Positions 43,421 through 54,170 of a stretch of DNA of 64,000 bases are shown piece by piece. The stretch covers positions 6,645,834 to 6,709,833 of the forward strand of contig JAPTYO010000023.1 in the NCBI GenBank assembly GCA_036873135.1, read 5' to 3'. The stretch is from Clarkia xantiana subsp. parviflora. Lineage: Eukaryota > Streptophyta > Magnoliopsida > Myrtales > Onagraceae. Numbering within the stretch: position 1 is the first letter of the stretch; every line of letters starts with the position of its first letter. The notes beneath the pieces are model-generated. The model did no database searches. It saw only the letters and a list, made by a program, of their open reading frames with translations, and was not told the origin of the DNA. Position numbers and translations under genes: made by a program.

Positions 43421-43673
43421 TTAATTTGTATAAAGATCACAAGCCAGGACTTGATGTTGAGAGAGAGGGAATTCTGAATGCTGGTGGGTTCATTCAAGTT
43501 GGCCGAGTCAATGGAAGTTTAAACCTGTCAAGAGCTATAGGAGATATGGAATTCAAGCAGAACAAATCATTGCCAGCTGAAGGTCAGATTGTGACAGCAA
43601 ACCCTAGATGTGAATACCGCTGAGCTCTCTGAAGATGAATTCCTTGCTGTAGCTTGTGATGGGATATGGACAG
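43418..43673 (+). pseudogene. Captured protein phosphatase 2C (PP2C) fragment inside element F
   Basis: The plus strand, opposite to F, encodes [20 protein letters not shown], then [40 protein letters not shown] and NP. After one extra base near 43609 it continues [19 protein letters not shown]. This is the conserved PP2C middle region (R..GSL..SRAIGD.E.K and the C/ACDGIWD box) of the PP2C21/60-like type, from memory of the family. In the metal-dependent phosphatase these residues line the active site, but here only about 85 codons remain. No intron is visible. It lies between the F leader and protease, where gag should be. Confidence 0.8.
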
Positions 43674-44001
43674 CAGCGGCGCGTGAGGCGGAATCCGGCG
43701 AAACGTACTGGAATAGGCTATAGATCTGTTCTATAGGCTCGTACCTCCTTGTCCTTGAGTTCTCAAGAGATAGGAATCTAAGTCTGGTTGATGAACAGCG
43801 CCGGGCGGCCAGAGCGTGATTAACAGCTCCGACAGTGGATTAACAGAAGCGATGACCGGCTGCTTCTGAGATGATTATTGATGCCAATTTCGAAATACAA
43901 ACCCTAAATCTGAATGGGTCTGTCTGAAACTTGGAGAAAAATTTGGTGTGACGGCAATAAGCAAAAACTGAGAAACTAGGGGTTGAGTGGCCTAGAATCT
44001 C
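43674..44001 (-). other. Leader of element F
   Basis: Between the PP2C fragment and the primer site. It contains GC-rich GGCGGAATCCGGCG and CGCCGGGCGGCC patches near 43690 and 43800, which may also be captured sequence; no domain recognised. Confidence 0.4.
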
Positions 44002-44013
44002 GCTCTGATACCA
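44002..44013 (-). other. Primer-binding site of element F (initiator Met tRNA)
   Basis: The minus strand reads TGGTATCAGAGC immediately after the 5' LTR. Confidence 0.88.
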
Positions 44014-44127
44014 ACTTACAATTTAGAGAGCTGTTATTCCTCGACACATCTAGGGTTGAGCAGAGACTTATATATATAGTGTAGATCCTTATCCTTAATG
44101 ATAGCAATAATATCTCTATCTCTAATA
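44014..44127 (-). mobile_element. 5' LTR of element F (114 bp)
   Basis: Matches 39141-39254. The start is TATTAGAG rather than TGTTAGAG. Followed by the GTGTC duplication at 44128-44132. Confidence 0.88.
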
Positions 44128-44131
44128 GTGT

Positions 44132-44517
44132 CTCCTTAAGAGACATGAGACGCGAGCGAGATCGACTTGCATAAACATTCCTAAGAGCGGTCCATGCTTC
44201 CTGAGACGTCTTGGATAAGCTTATCACTGATATGACCGATTCAGTGACCGAATCGATGATTGCATGAAGAATCAGTTGATCTTGTCGCACCCAAAGTTGA
44301 TATTTGGGATTTGGTACGTCCTCGTCATCGACTTGACTCATCTTGGACGGACAAGGGGTTTGGCCATCAACATAACCAATGAGGTCACATCCAATTAGCA
44401 GCGGAAGGAACTGAGCACGCCATGATGGATAATTTTTTTGTGTGAGCTTCAACGGTAGTTGAGAAGCTGCATTGATCGATATTAAGCCAGTGGAAGCAAG
44501 CGAATTGTGAGCCATAT
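44132..44517 (-). pseudogene. Copia E gag N-terminal half
   Basis: Minus-strand frame with LPLKLTQKNYPSWRAQFLPL and LIGCDLIGYVDGQTPCPS (the copia gag N-terminus), then WVRQDQLILHAIIDSVTESV and AWTALRNVYASRSRSRLMSL. It joins across element F to SKLTKGTKSIAEYM at 39130. Forms the capsid protein with the other half. Confidence 0.85.
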
Positions 44518-44778
44518 TGATCAATGTGGGTGATGAATTCCACGTCAAATAATGAAAAGAGGTATGGATGTCTAAGTCTTATAGACAAGTATGACGAAGA
44601 CAGGTGCTCAACTTGGAGTAGCACAGCACAGGGGCAGCACGAGGGAACAATGTTGGATGGAATAGCACAATAAAATAGATAGTGATCTCAATCAAGCTTC
44701 CACGAGGAGATAGGAATTTCCAGGCGATAGAATTAATCGGCTCAGAGTAAAAAAAAAATGCTCATTGGAGCAAAAAGA

Positions 44779-44790
44779 GCTCTGATACCA
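44779..44790 (-). other. Primer-binding site of copia E (initiator Met tRNA)
   Basis: TGGTATCAGAGC on the minus strand, next to the 5' LTR of E. Confidence 0.8.
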
Positions 44791-44979
44791 TATAGAGGAA
44801 TAATATTTGTATTAATTGAATTAAATTGTGTAAAATAATACCCCAATATATAGAGGTGTTACAGATAATACATGGAAATAAAATATTAAACAAGATATAT
44901 ACGAATCTTATAAGAAAATAACATTCCTTATTTTCTATTTTCCTTAATAAAGATGTCTTCTAGTATATGTCACCAAACA
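44791..44979 (-). mobile_element. 5' LTR of copia E (about 189 bp)
   Basis: In element direction it starts TGTTTGGTGACATATACTAG and ends just before the primer site. No second copy exists in the window, so the outer boundary rests on the TG start only. Confidence 0.6.
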
Positions 44980-45159
44980 GACATAACGTAATCGGAGCTC
45001 TTGCATTTACAGTCGGATATTTTCTCGCTTGGGTATTTTTTTTATCGCAACACTTTTAATATACTTATATTATATATAGTATATTTAAAATGATAACAAC
45101 TCATACCAGATCGGCCATAAGGAATAATTGCAAACTCCACAAAATTTTCTCTCTTTATA
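44980..45159. other. Spacer between copias E and G
   Basis: AT-rich; nothing recognised. Confidence 0.4.
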
Positions 45160-45459
45160 TGTTGAGTTATGGATCCTAATTATACAATTGGGCCAAATTG
45201 TTTGGACCGACCCTAGTTAATAGGATTTATGAGTTTATTCTCTGCAACTATTTATACTGTTGTATTCTCTGTAAAGTAACCCTAGAGACAATTAATAAAT
45301 CGCCAACCACTTTTGCCTGTGGACTTAAGTCGAATTGACCAAACCACGTTAAATCTTGACATCTCTGTTGCTTTATTTCTTAATCTTTTTTGAGTGTTTA
45401 GAGAATCGATCCCAACAACCGGTATCAGAGCTAATGATATTCAACACGATCACTGAAGA

Positions 45460-46140
45460 TGGAGATGTCGAAGGTTTGAATCGAGAAGTTTGATGGAAAC
45501 GATTTCGGTTTTTGGAAGATGTAGATTGAAGATTATTTGTATCAGAAAGATCAGTACGAACCCATGTTTGGGGAGAAGCCGGAGTCCATGACGGAGCAGT
45601 AGTGGAAGCTCAAGGATCAACAAGCTCCGAGGCTGATCCGATTGTGTCTGTCCAGGAACCGTTGCATACAACATCGTCAAAGAAACATCAACGACATACG
45701 TGTTGAAGGCGTTGGTTAACATGTATGAGAACCCATCGGCAATGAATAAAGTATACTTGATGCATAGATTGTTCAATTTACAGATGGTTGAAGGTAGTTC
45801 TGTTGTTGAAAATATAAATGCCTTTAATATGATTGTTTCGCAACTGAGTTCTGTTGAGATTAACTTTGAGGATGAGGTTAAAGTTTTTTTTTTTGCTGCC
45901 ATCTCTGCTCGAGTCGTGGGATACTATTTTTTCCACGATTAGTAGTTCCCGTGGATCTGAGAAACTGAAATTTTGATCAAATCCGAGATGTTGTTCTCAG
46001 CGAAAGTATTCGCAAACGAGAAATTGGTGGGTCATCAGGGAGTTCTCTCAGTGTTGACAAAAGGAGGATGAGTAAATCAAATGGTCCAAATCAGCATGGA
46101 CATTCAAAATCAAGGAACGGAGGAAAATCTCCAGGTAGAC
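45460..46140 (+). pseudogene. Copia G gag remnant
   Basis: Starts ATGGAGATGTCGAAGG at 45458. Translation across frames gives IEKFDGNDFGFWKM, YEPMFGEKPESMTEQ and an open piece 45700-45942 with VNMYENPSAMNKVYLMHRLF and ENINAFNMIVSQLSSVEINF. These are TNT1/Tork-type gag blocks. Many stops are TAG where the family has Gln. Confidence 0.7.
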
Positions 46141-49100
46141 CATAAATATCATGTTAGAAATCTGGTGAAAGAAGCTACATTCGAAGTGATTGCTCGAAAC
46201 CAAAGAAGAAGAATCATAATCAGAAATCTTGTAATGATACTGATTCTGTGAACTCAGTGAAGACACTGGGGATGCCCTAATTCTCAGTGTAGACAACTCA
46301 CTTGAATCCTGCATCTTGGATTTTGGAGCATCGTTTAAATCGTTTCCAAGTAATGAGTTGTTCCAAAATTTCAAGTTTGAAAAGTTTGAAAATATGTATC
46401 TTGCTGATAACAAAACGTTGGAGATCGAATGAAAGGGGAACGTTTGCATTCACACTCCATCGGGAAATCAGTGGACATTAGAAGATCAGGTACATTCTTG
46501 ATCTAAAAAAGAATCTGTCTCGGTTGGTCAGTTGGATAGTGTAGGTTATGCAATAGATTTTGGGAAGGATTATTGGAGGATCAAGAAGGGTGCTTTGGTG
46601 GTATCACGTGGCCTTAAATCTAGAACCTTATACACCACTAAAGGGTGTATAAATGCGGCTGTTGTTCAGGAGAGTGCTTCTGGTTCATGTATGTGGCATA
46701 ATAGACTTGGACACATGAGCGTTAAAAGAATGAATATGCTTGTGGAGAAAGGAGATTTAGAGGGTCTGAAACATGTTAACATGGAACTTTGTGAAAGCTT
46801 TGTTATGGGGAAGCAGAAACGAATAAGTTTCACGAAAACCCCAAGGTAGCCAAAGAAGGAGCGGTTGGAAATGGTCCATACAGATGTTTGGGGGTCAGCT
46901 TCAGTTTCATCACTTGGCTGGTATAGGTTCTACGTTATCTTCATTGATAACTCAGTAGGAAGGTATGAGTCTATTACTTAAAGCGCAAGTCAGATGTGTT
47001 TGATACTTTCAAGAAGTGGAAAGCTGAAGTTGAGAATCAGACTGGCCTAAAGATAAAAGAGTCGGAATTCATAACATTCTGTGCAGCTGAGGGATTTAGA
47101 ATGATGAAGACAGTTCCTGGAAAGTGAAGACAGAATGGCGTTGCTGAAAGTGAACATGACATTAAACGAACATGCACGGAGTATGAGAATCATTGTGGAC
47201 TGCCCAAGATTTTCAGGAAAGATACTGTTAAAACAACTGCATACTTGATCAACAGGGACCATCGGTTCCTCTGGGTTTCAAGATTCCTAAAGAGGTATTG
47301 AAGAGAAAAGAGCTCAGGTATTCTCACTTGAGAACTTTTGGGTGAACAACTTATGTTCCTATAGGTCTAGAGAAGAGAGACAAGCTTGATGCGAAGGCTG
47401 CGAAATGCTACTTCATAGGCTATAGTTCTGACAAGTTCAGCTACAAATTTTGGGATGAGAAGAACAGAAAGATCCTGAGACACTGTGATGTGACCTTCGT
47501 TGAAAACGTCTTGTACAAAGGCAGATATCAGAAGGTTTCAGAGATTCCAAAGAAAGTGGGAATTGAGGTTGAGTTGGAGATAGAAGAAACTGGATCAACT
47601 CCAAACACTTACAATGAAAAACCAAAGGTCGAGCCAGAGGCAGCCCCAGTAACACCTTAGCAGGTGTTGAGGAGATCATTCAAAACCATTATGCCACCAG
47701 ACAGGTATTCACCCTCGTTACATTACATATTGTTGAATGATGAAGGGGAGCCCGAGTCCTTTGATGAGGTTTTACAAGCGGATAATTCGATCAAATAGGA
47801 GCAAGCAATGAATGACGAGATGAGCTCACTTGAAAAGAATAACACATGATTGCTGATAGAGCTGCTTGCAGAAATAAGAGCTTTATTGAACAAGTGGGTG
47901 TTCAGAGTAAAAACTGAAGTAGATGCTAGGAACGGTTCAAGACGAGGTTAGTTGTTAAATGTTATTTGCAAAGGAAAGATGTTGATTATGCTGAAATATT
48001 CTCTCATGTTGTAAAATTAACATATATTCGGAAGCTGTTGAGTATTTTTGCATCGTAAAATTTACACATTGAACATATTGATGTGAAAATGACGTTTTTA
48101 CATGGAGATCTTAATAAGGAGATCTATATGCAGCAACCTGAAGGATTTTTCGTTCCGTGCAAGGAAAACATGGTGTATAAGTTTAGCATGAGCTTATATG
48201 GATTGAAGCAAGCACCTAGATAGTGGTACAAGAAGTTTGACTCATTCATGCGCAAAAGACCGATTCCACATGAGTGAAAAAGACCAATGTTGTTACTTTA
48301 ATAAGTATACTCATTCTTTTGTATTCCTACTCTTGTATGTGGATGATATGTTGACTGCTGGAGCAAACATGAGGGATATTGATGATCTGAAGGCAAGCCT
48401 GCCTTCAATGTTTAAGATGAAGGATTTGAGTGCGGCGAAGTAGATTTTTGGGATGGGGATTTCTCAAAACAGAGCTGCATGCACTTTAAATCTATCCCAG
48501 AAGCAATACAATGAGAAGGTGTTGAGCAGGTTCAGGGTAAGTAGTGCTAAACCCCAGGACTACTCCCATGGTAAACCACCTGAAACTGTCAATTGAGCAG
48601 TCACCAAGACATATGAGGAGCGAGAGCAGATGACACTTATTCAATATGCATCTGCAGTTGGGAGCGTTGTGTATGCTATGGTCTAAAAAAGACCTGATAT
48701 AGTAAATGCAGTAGGGGTTGTTAGCAGGTTCATGTCAAACCCGGGGAAAGAACATTGGGAAGCCCTGAAGTGGCTTCTGAGATATTTGAGAGGTACGTCA
48801 AAGATTTAACTTTGTTATGGAAATGGCAAGGTGATACTGCAGGATTTTTTGGATGCTGATATCAATGGAGATGTAGACTCGAGTTAGAGCACATCTGGTT
48901 ATATCTATACAATAGATGGAACTGCTGTGTGTTTGATCTCCAGGCTTCAGTAGTGCGTTGCTCTTTCATCTTGTGAAGTTGAGTATGTAGCAATTAAAGA
49001 AGCTGGGAAGGAGATGATATATGAACGGCATATTATCTGGAAGAGCTTGGCTTGAAGCAAGGTTAGAAGATTTTCTACACATGTATTCAAAGTTCCACAC

Positions 49101-49290
49101 AGTTGGTGAAGAACCCTGTCTATCACTCGATGACAAAGCACATCAGGAGGCGTTATTATTTCACTCGGAAGGAAGTAGAAGAATGTGAGATGTGTTTGGA
49201 GAAGTTATAGAGTGCGAAGAATTGAGAAAACATGTTGACAAAATGTGTAGACGTTGAGAAACTGAGGTTGTGCAAAACCTCGGTTTCTCT
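46141..49290 (+). pseudogene. Copia G pol remnant (protease to RNase H)
   Basis: Blocks in order: protease area near 46310 (CILDFGASFKSFPS, a mutated DSGAS). GAG-pre-integrase CMWHNRLGHMSVKRMNMLVE in the open frame 46532-46849. Integrase VHTDVWGSAS near 46875, and the QNGVAESEHD box near 47130. Reverse transcriptase HIDVKMTFLHGDLNKEIYMQ (48090), SLYGLKQAPR (48190) and LLYVDDMLTAGANM (48330). RNase H NMLTKCVDVEKLRLCK at 49230. At least twenty stops or shifts. Inactive. Confidence 0.8.
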
Positions 49291-49532
49291 TCTGTAGTTG
49301 TTTCAGAAGACGTGCGGTTGGAGAAGATGCTAAGGTTTATTTTTCACTAGCGTACTCTTTTTTTAGCGATATCTTGGTGAATTTCCTATGAACCCTAACC
49401 CTAAAATTGTTGGTGTTGGGTGGTGTTTGCAGCCTGGACACGTAGTAGGTGATGATGGCTTCTCGTCGAAGCTCAACTCGTAGAGAACAGTCTGGGCGTG
49501 TCCGACTGGGTTTTGGTCAGTGAACCGAGTGA

Positions 49533-50905
49533 ATGCGAAGAGCAAAAAAAATTGTGGGAAGAGTTGTAAGTGATAAGTCGGTTAAAAATATAGCAGTTCA
49601 AAAAGTCCTGCAAATTGCCTGGGCAAAATTTCCAGGGATTACGACTGAAGAAGTTGATGATCAGACCTTGCTATTCACCTTTATTAAGGAGGAAGATGGC
49701 AATGAAATTTTGAATCAGGGGTCGTGGGTGGTGGTAGGCCATTGCCCAATTCTGAAGCGATGGGAGACGGTTAAAAGTATGAAGAATGTTGAGTTTCATC
49801 GAATCTAATTCTGGTCTCAAGTTCAAGGATTAGAGGGAGAAAGATTAAACAGTAAAAATGCAAAAATAATAGGATCCAATATCGGAACCCTAATATAGGT
49901 TGAACCAGTAGGGGGAAGGAGGCTACGTTCGAGGGTTTCTGTGATTAAAAGTACTGGTTAACGCTAAAAACACCCATATTCCCGACTTTTGGTGGACAAA
50001 CGACAAGGTGGAGGAGCTATGGGCTGATGCCAAATATGAAAGGCTCCCCGACTTGTGTTATGGTTGTGGAAGGCTTGGCCACTCTACCTCTCATGGCAAA
50101 GCTGAAATTGTGAAGTCGACTGCAAGACCGAGGTACTCCATGTATGACCCATGGACCACGGGTATCTAACCAAGAAATCTGCTGCAGAAAAAAAGACAGC
50201 GGGCAGAAAGGTGACAATACGGGGGACAGTGATGGAATGAAGAGGTGGATTGACACTTTGAAGAAAGAAAAAATGAATCAGGTAGCACACGTGAACATGG
50301 TTTAGGGTTTAGGACTCGACCAACAAGGAATTGCTTCGGGTGATAATTTCGAAACCCGACCATCAACAGATTGCTTTCAGTGGAGCCCCACCAGCTCAGT
50401 TTTCTGGGAAAATCGACCCCTCCAAATTCCCATATGCATCCACTAGCCTGATCAACATGCCACAAGCAAGATACTTTACCTTGAGTACAGCTCGCACCAA
50501 ATCAGTAACCAAGCTGAGCGTAAAAGCAATAATCACTTAGCCATTGTGGAAGTTGAAGATGGGTGTCTTTCACCCATTCGAGAGGGCATAATTCCAGATT
50601 CCCCAATTGTACTAAGCCCAATTATCAACAAACTCTCGATCAAGCGAAATGTAAATAACTATGGGAATGCAGTCAATGAAGTGATCAAGAAACTGAAGCA
50701 AACCTTGACAGATATACTTGTTGAGGGTGGTAACTTGAAGAATATACGCAGAGTAAGGAGACGCCCCAAGGGCATCCGAGGTCGTGGAAAGATCACTCTG
50801 CAATCAAGCACAACTCCTTTTTGGGATTTGCAGAAGGTATCTATGGAACTCACGTCTGAAATGAGTTCTGCTGGTTGTCTCGAAACAGCCACACGAGGGC
50901 CATAA
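49533..50905 (+). pseudogene. LINE copy 1 ORF1 remnant
   Basis: The frame 49533-49808 contains LQIAWAKFPGITTEEVDDQT and LLFTFIKEEDGNEILNQGSW, the DUF4283 fold of plant LINE ORF1 proteins. Near 50030-50110 follows a zinc-knuckle-like ERLPDLCYGCGRLGHSTSHG whose last Cys is lost. 50546-50905 encodes a basic C-terminal region (NVNNYGNAVNEVIKKLKQTL, RRRPKGIRGRGK). ORF1 would bind the LINE RNA. Several stops. Confidence 0.75.
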
Positions 50906-51580
50906 GTCTACTCTCTTGGAACTGTCAGGGGCTTGGGTCATGTTAGATTCCACATTGGGCCGAGTCAAACCCAACGGGGCAGAGAGCAATCATATATGCA
51001 AGTGGGGTTCCATCCTAAAACCAATTGGTGATAAGAGGAGGTGGCCCACTTGCTTATATACTACTCGATTGTACATGTACCAACCGGTGTGATACTCCTG
51101 ACTCACGGTGGAGTGTCTATCTCAACAGGCCCGAACTGATGGTGCCACATATAAATGATATCTAGGGAAGATATAAGCCGACTATTATTATCCTTACGGA
51201 AACGAAGAATCAGTCGGAAGTTTGTGAGAGTGCACGTCGAGAATTCAGAATGATGAATTATGTGTATGTTGATTTAGAAGGCCGTTCCGGGGGTTTGGCG
51301 CTATGGTGAACAAATAATGTGGATATCGTGATTCTGAATAATTCGAAGAACATCCTCGATTGTACGGTTCGCTGTGAATCAACAGGTGTGGTGTGGCACC
51401 TCACATGATGTGTCTATGATCACCGAGAGCTTAACAACAGATTGGAGAATTGGGAAATGATTAAAAGGATAGCCCGAAGAAGGATGGGCCCATGATTATG
51501 TGTGGGGTACTTTAACGATATCCGAGCTCACCATGAAAAGCACGACGGGCAAATGAAGGATCAGATTCAATGAAGAGTGT
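50906..51580 (+). pseudogene. LINE copy 1 ORF2 endonuclease remnant
   Basis: Begins LLSWNCQGLG near 50905, the standard start of plant LINE ORF2 endonucleases, and is interrupted by the 187-bp insert. It continues with LTETKNQSEVCESARREFRM, YVDLEGRSGGLALW, a stop at 51307-51309, then CTVRCESTGVVWHLT and VGYFNDIRAHHEKHDGQ. The N, E (ETK) and D/N (FND) active-site elements can be placed. It would nick target DNA. Broken. Confidence 0.8.
50941..51127. mobile_element. Solo-LTR or TRIM-like insert (187 bp) in LINE copy 1
   Basis: TGTTAGATTCCACATTGG...CTATCTCAACA, with TG/CA ends. Flanks GGTCA (50936-50940) and GGCCC (51128-51132) each differ by one base from GGTCC, which is the uninterrupted sequence in LINE copy 2 at 58607-58612. 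The empty site supports insertion here. The family is not named. Confidence 0.8.
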
Positions 51581-52109
51581 GACCATCTAATTCGTAAGAC
51601 ATGGAGGATAACAGAGATTCATTGTCAAATAGCCAGAGAAATACGGTTGAAATAAAGCTGAATACATGCCGTTGTCACTTGATTACTTAGAGCAAAAGTC
51701 GTTTGGCAATAATCGAACAGAAATGAAGGCAATCTATCACCTACTAGGCTACTTGAGGGGAGACCTCAAGATTCTAATGATATGCGTACAAAGAAGGAGC
51801 TCCTCAGTATACTTGGGAGCTATGGAATAGGGGGAAATGTATTGGCGACAACGATCCCGAGTGAATTGGTTGAACTATGGTGATCGAAACTCAATTTTTT
51901 TTTTCACATGATGACCATCGATAGGAGGATGAGGAACAAAATACCGCATTTAGTTCATGAGCACGGGAGCCGAATAAGCGACGAGGAAGGGACTGACAAC
52001 GTACTGACTGTTTTTTAAGCCTATTATGTACTTACGGGCAAATAAGGTGGGACATCTGCCTAGATTTTGTACCAGAAATGGTGACCCATCATATTAATGT
52101 CATAATGTG

Positions 52110-52520
52110 CAGCTCTTGTGCGAGGTCAGCATGGAAGAAGCCAAACGAGCGACGTTTGGATTTGGTTGGTCGAAAGTGCCGAGTCCAGACAGTTTCCCTT
52201 GCCTATTTTCTAAGAGATACTAGAAAGTAGTGGAGATAGACGAGTTTATGTTGGTTAAAGCTTTCTTCAACACAGGCAGATTCTCTCCTCAATTGGGACA
52301 CACAGACATTGTGCTCATTCCAAAGGTGCTGAACCGTTTCTCGCCAACCGAGTTCGGACCGATTAGCTTAAGTAACTTCACATACAAGATCATTTCTAAG
52401 GTGATGGTTAATCGGCTTAAACCTTTTTTGAATGACTTGATTACCCCGTACCAAAGTGCATTCGTATTGGGCCGACTTATTCAAGATAAATGTGATTGTC
52501 GCTCATTAGGTGTTTAATTA
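52110..52520 (+). pseudogene. LINE copy 1 reverse transcriptase N-terminal remnant
   Basis: Reads EVSMEEAKRATFGFGWSKVP and SPDSFPC, then LGHTDIVLIPKVLNRFSPTE and FGPISLSNFTYKIISKVMVN, and RLKPFLNDLITPYQSAFVLG. These are reverse transcriptase blocks 0-2 of plant LINEs. The catalytic Y/FADD box is not present because the sequence ends near 52600. Confidence 0.85.
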
Positions 52521-52617
52521 CTTACGGAATAAAGGTAATACTTGGCAGAAAGATTGCGCGATCAAGGTGGACAAGGCCCGGAAAAGGTTCCTACGGACAA
52601 GCAAAGGATTCTTCAAG

Positions 52618-53552
52618 AAGTAAAATCACGGTTTCAAAGTGCGCGTGTCATCCCGTCATAAAATAGAGTCAATCAAGGGTTAAGTCATTGGTTGACTCGG
52701 GGGCACGTGATGGATATACACCCAATTTGAACCCGTTTTAATTCAGACTGTCTTATTTTAATCACCCCATTTACGATTACAATTCAAAACTTTGACCCGG
52801 ACACATTACCAACAGCGCGAACGACCCGGATGAGTAAAAAATGCTCGCCCGGACCTGTCCGCTGGCCCGGTCTCACTTAGGTGAGATCGGACCAGCTGGA
52901 CCGGTCTCACCTAAGTGAGACCGGGCCAGCTGGCCCAATCCCTCCTAGGAGGGATTGGTCCAGTCTGGACCAATCTCAGACCTTGGGGGTCGGATTTTCC
53001 ATCCGACCCCGAAGGTCCCGGGACCCGGCCCAGACGCCACTCCCCCTCCCCGGGGTGTGTGTGGCATCCCGAACCTTGCCTTGGGGATCGTCCCTCAGGG
53101 CGTCCCGACGCCCTTTTTACCTGTCCAACACTTAGCCAATTTTACTCACCTCTCTATGCCATCAAGGGTTTAATCCTATCGTTATATGTTAATTGAGTAT
53201 GCTTAGGGTTTAACAGTTTCATTAAGCCAACTTAATCCCCCTGAAACCTATATATACTCCTCAAGTTTAATTCATTTGGTTCATGTTATATCTTCACTTG
53301 TTTTAGCTCTGCCTTCTCTCTAAGATTTTATCTCTCTAGAACCTCAAACTTACTTAGGCATCAGAGAGGGCTCACCGAGCACCATCCCTGTCTCCGTGCT
53401 CGGTATCGCCCCTTTGTGGAGGGTAGCAAGGAAGGGATGGACAAGATAGCCTAAGGAGACGGATCCCATCTTCGAGCAGACGGATTACTGAAGACCACCA
53501 CCTACCCGTGAGAAGTGTTGATCAGATTGGGAATCCACCGACCCGATACACA
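52618..53552 (+). mobile_element. 3' end and LTR of an element A relative
   Basis: 52618-52707 repeats the end of element A including its G-rich tract, and an LTR of about 845 bp (52708-53552, TGATGG...GATACACA) follows. It shares start, the palindrome block (52866-52985), a TATA box (53249-53256) and the CTTAGGCATCAGAGAGGG motif with the A LTRs. It lacks any upstream element body, so it is a truncated 3' piece. Confidence 0.8.
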
Positions 53553-53569
53553 CGACTTAATAGTGATGG

Positions 53570-54170
53570 CTTGCTCGAGGATACTTGAGATCAGCAATAA
53601 GATGAAGCTTTTTGGTGATACTATCCCTGAGACCTTAGTGGTATAAAAGATAATTCAAACTTTGAGTCCCAAGTATGATTATGTAGTCTGTGCAATTGAG
53701 GAATCAAAACTTGATGAGTTGCAGAGTTCACTCGTGGTGCATGAACAAAAGCTGAATAGAAATGCACCACCATAGGATCAAGCATTGAAGGCCACGGTTG
53801 GGGGAGGAAATTTTACTAAAACACATTACCAAAAAGGCAAACGTGCTAGAGGAAAAGGAAGACACTCTCAGCAATAGAGAGGTGGACATGGAAGAGGATC
53901 TTATGGCCGAGGTGACTCTCATCAAGGTGAAAGTTCTTCCTCAAACCAACGACTTGAGAAGTATGAAGAGAGAAATCACTCAAATTTCTCTCAAAGAGGA
54001 AGAGGACATGCAGAAAGAGGAAGAGGAAGAGGTGGAAGAGGCTATAACAAAGCCAATGTTGAATGTTATAGATGCCATCGTTTTGGGCACTATAAGGCTG
54101 AATGCTGGGCTACACTACCAAGAGAAAGACAAGAGCAAACAAATTTTGCTGAGTTGGAGACCAAGGACAC
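53570..54170 (+). pseudogene. Copia H gag C-terminal part
   Basis: NKMKLFGDTIPETLVV, a stop, then IIQTLSPKYDYVVCAIEESK and LDELQSSLVVHEQKLNR: the UBN2-type gag end. A Gly/Arg/Ser-rich linker and a zinc knuckle CYRCHRFGHYKAEC (about 54062-54105) follow, read across frame shifts. Confidence 0.75.

Larger units (their letters stand above)
39141..44127 (-). mobile_element. Copia element F with captured phosphatase fragment (5.0 kb)
   Basis: Short LTRs (114 bp each) at 39141-39254 and 44014-44127 with exact GTGTC duplications (39136-39140, 44128-44132). Primer site 44002-44013; purine tract 39255-39266. It contains reverse transcriptase-RNase H (40818-39262), integrase and protease (43420-41693), a hAT-like insert (40828-41692), and a PP2C gene fragment (43418-43673, opposite strand) where gag is expected. 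No gag of its own was seen. Inserted in the gag of copia E. Confidence 0.9.
27592..44979 (-). mobile_element. Copia element E, truncated at its 3' end and split by elements D and F
   Basis: Minus strand. The 5' LTR is 44791-44979 and the primer site 44779-44790. Gag N-terminus is at 44132-44517, gag C-terminus at 38531-39142, protease and early integrase at 37902-38530, and the rest of integrase and reverse transcriptase at 29311-27592. F interrupts gag and D interrupts integrase, each with a 5-bp duplication and continuation of the same reading across the gap. RNase H and the 3' LTR are missing; the reading ends shortly after YVDDIIIT. Confidence 0.85.
45160..49325 (+). mobile_element. Decayed copia element G, no 3' LTR
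   Basis: The 5' LTR candidate is 45160-45417 (TGTTGAG...CCAACA). The primer site CGGTATCAGAGC at 45420-45431 has one mismatch to the usual TGGTATCAGAGC. Gag, protease, integrase, reverse transcriptase and RNase H remnants follow in order up to about 49290. The downstream LTR is absent; LINE sequence begins shortly after the RNase H end. Confidence 0.75.
49330..52600 (+). mobile_element. LINE copy 1 (L1-like, DUF4283-type ORF1)
   Basis: Plus-strand non-LTR retrotransposon. ORF1 remnants are at 49533-50890, ORF2 endonuclease at about 50900-51580 and ORF2 reverse transcriptase start at 52110-52520. It carries a 187-bp insert at 50941-51127. The right end is cut by the A-related fragment at about 52600. 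Part of it (50136-51495) is repeated at 57806-58975. Confidence 0.8.
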
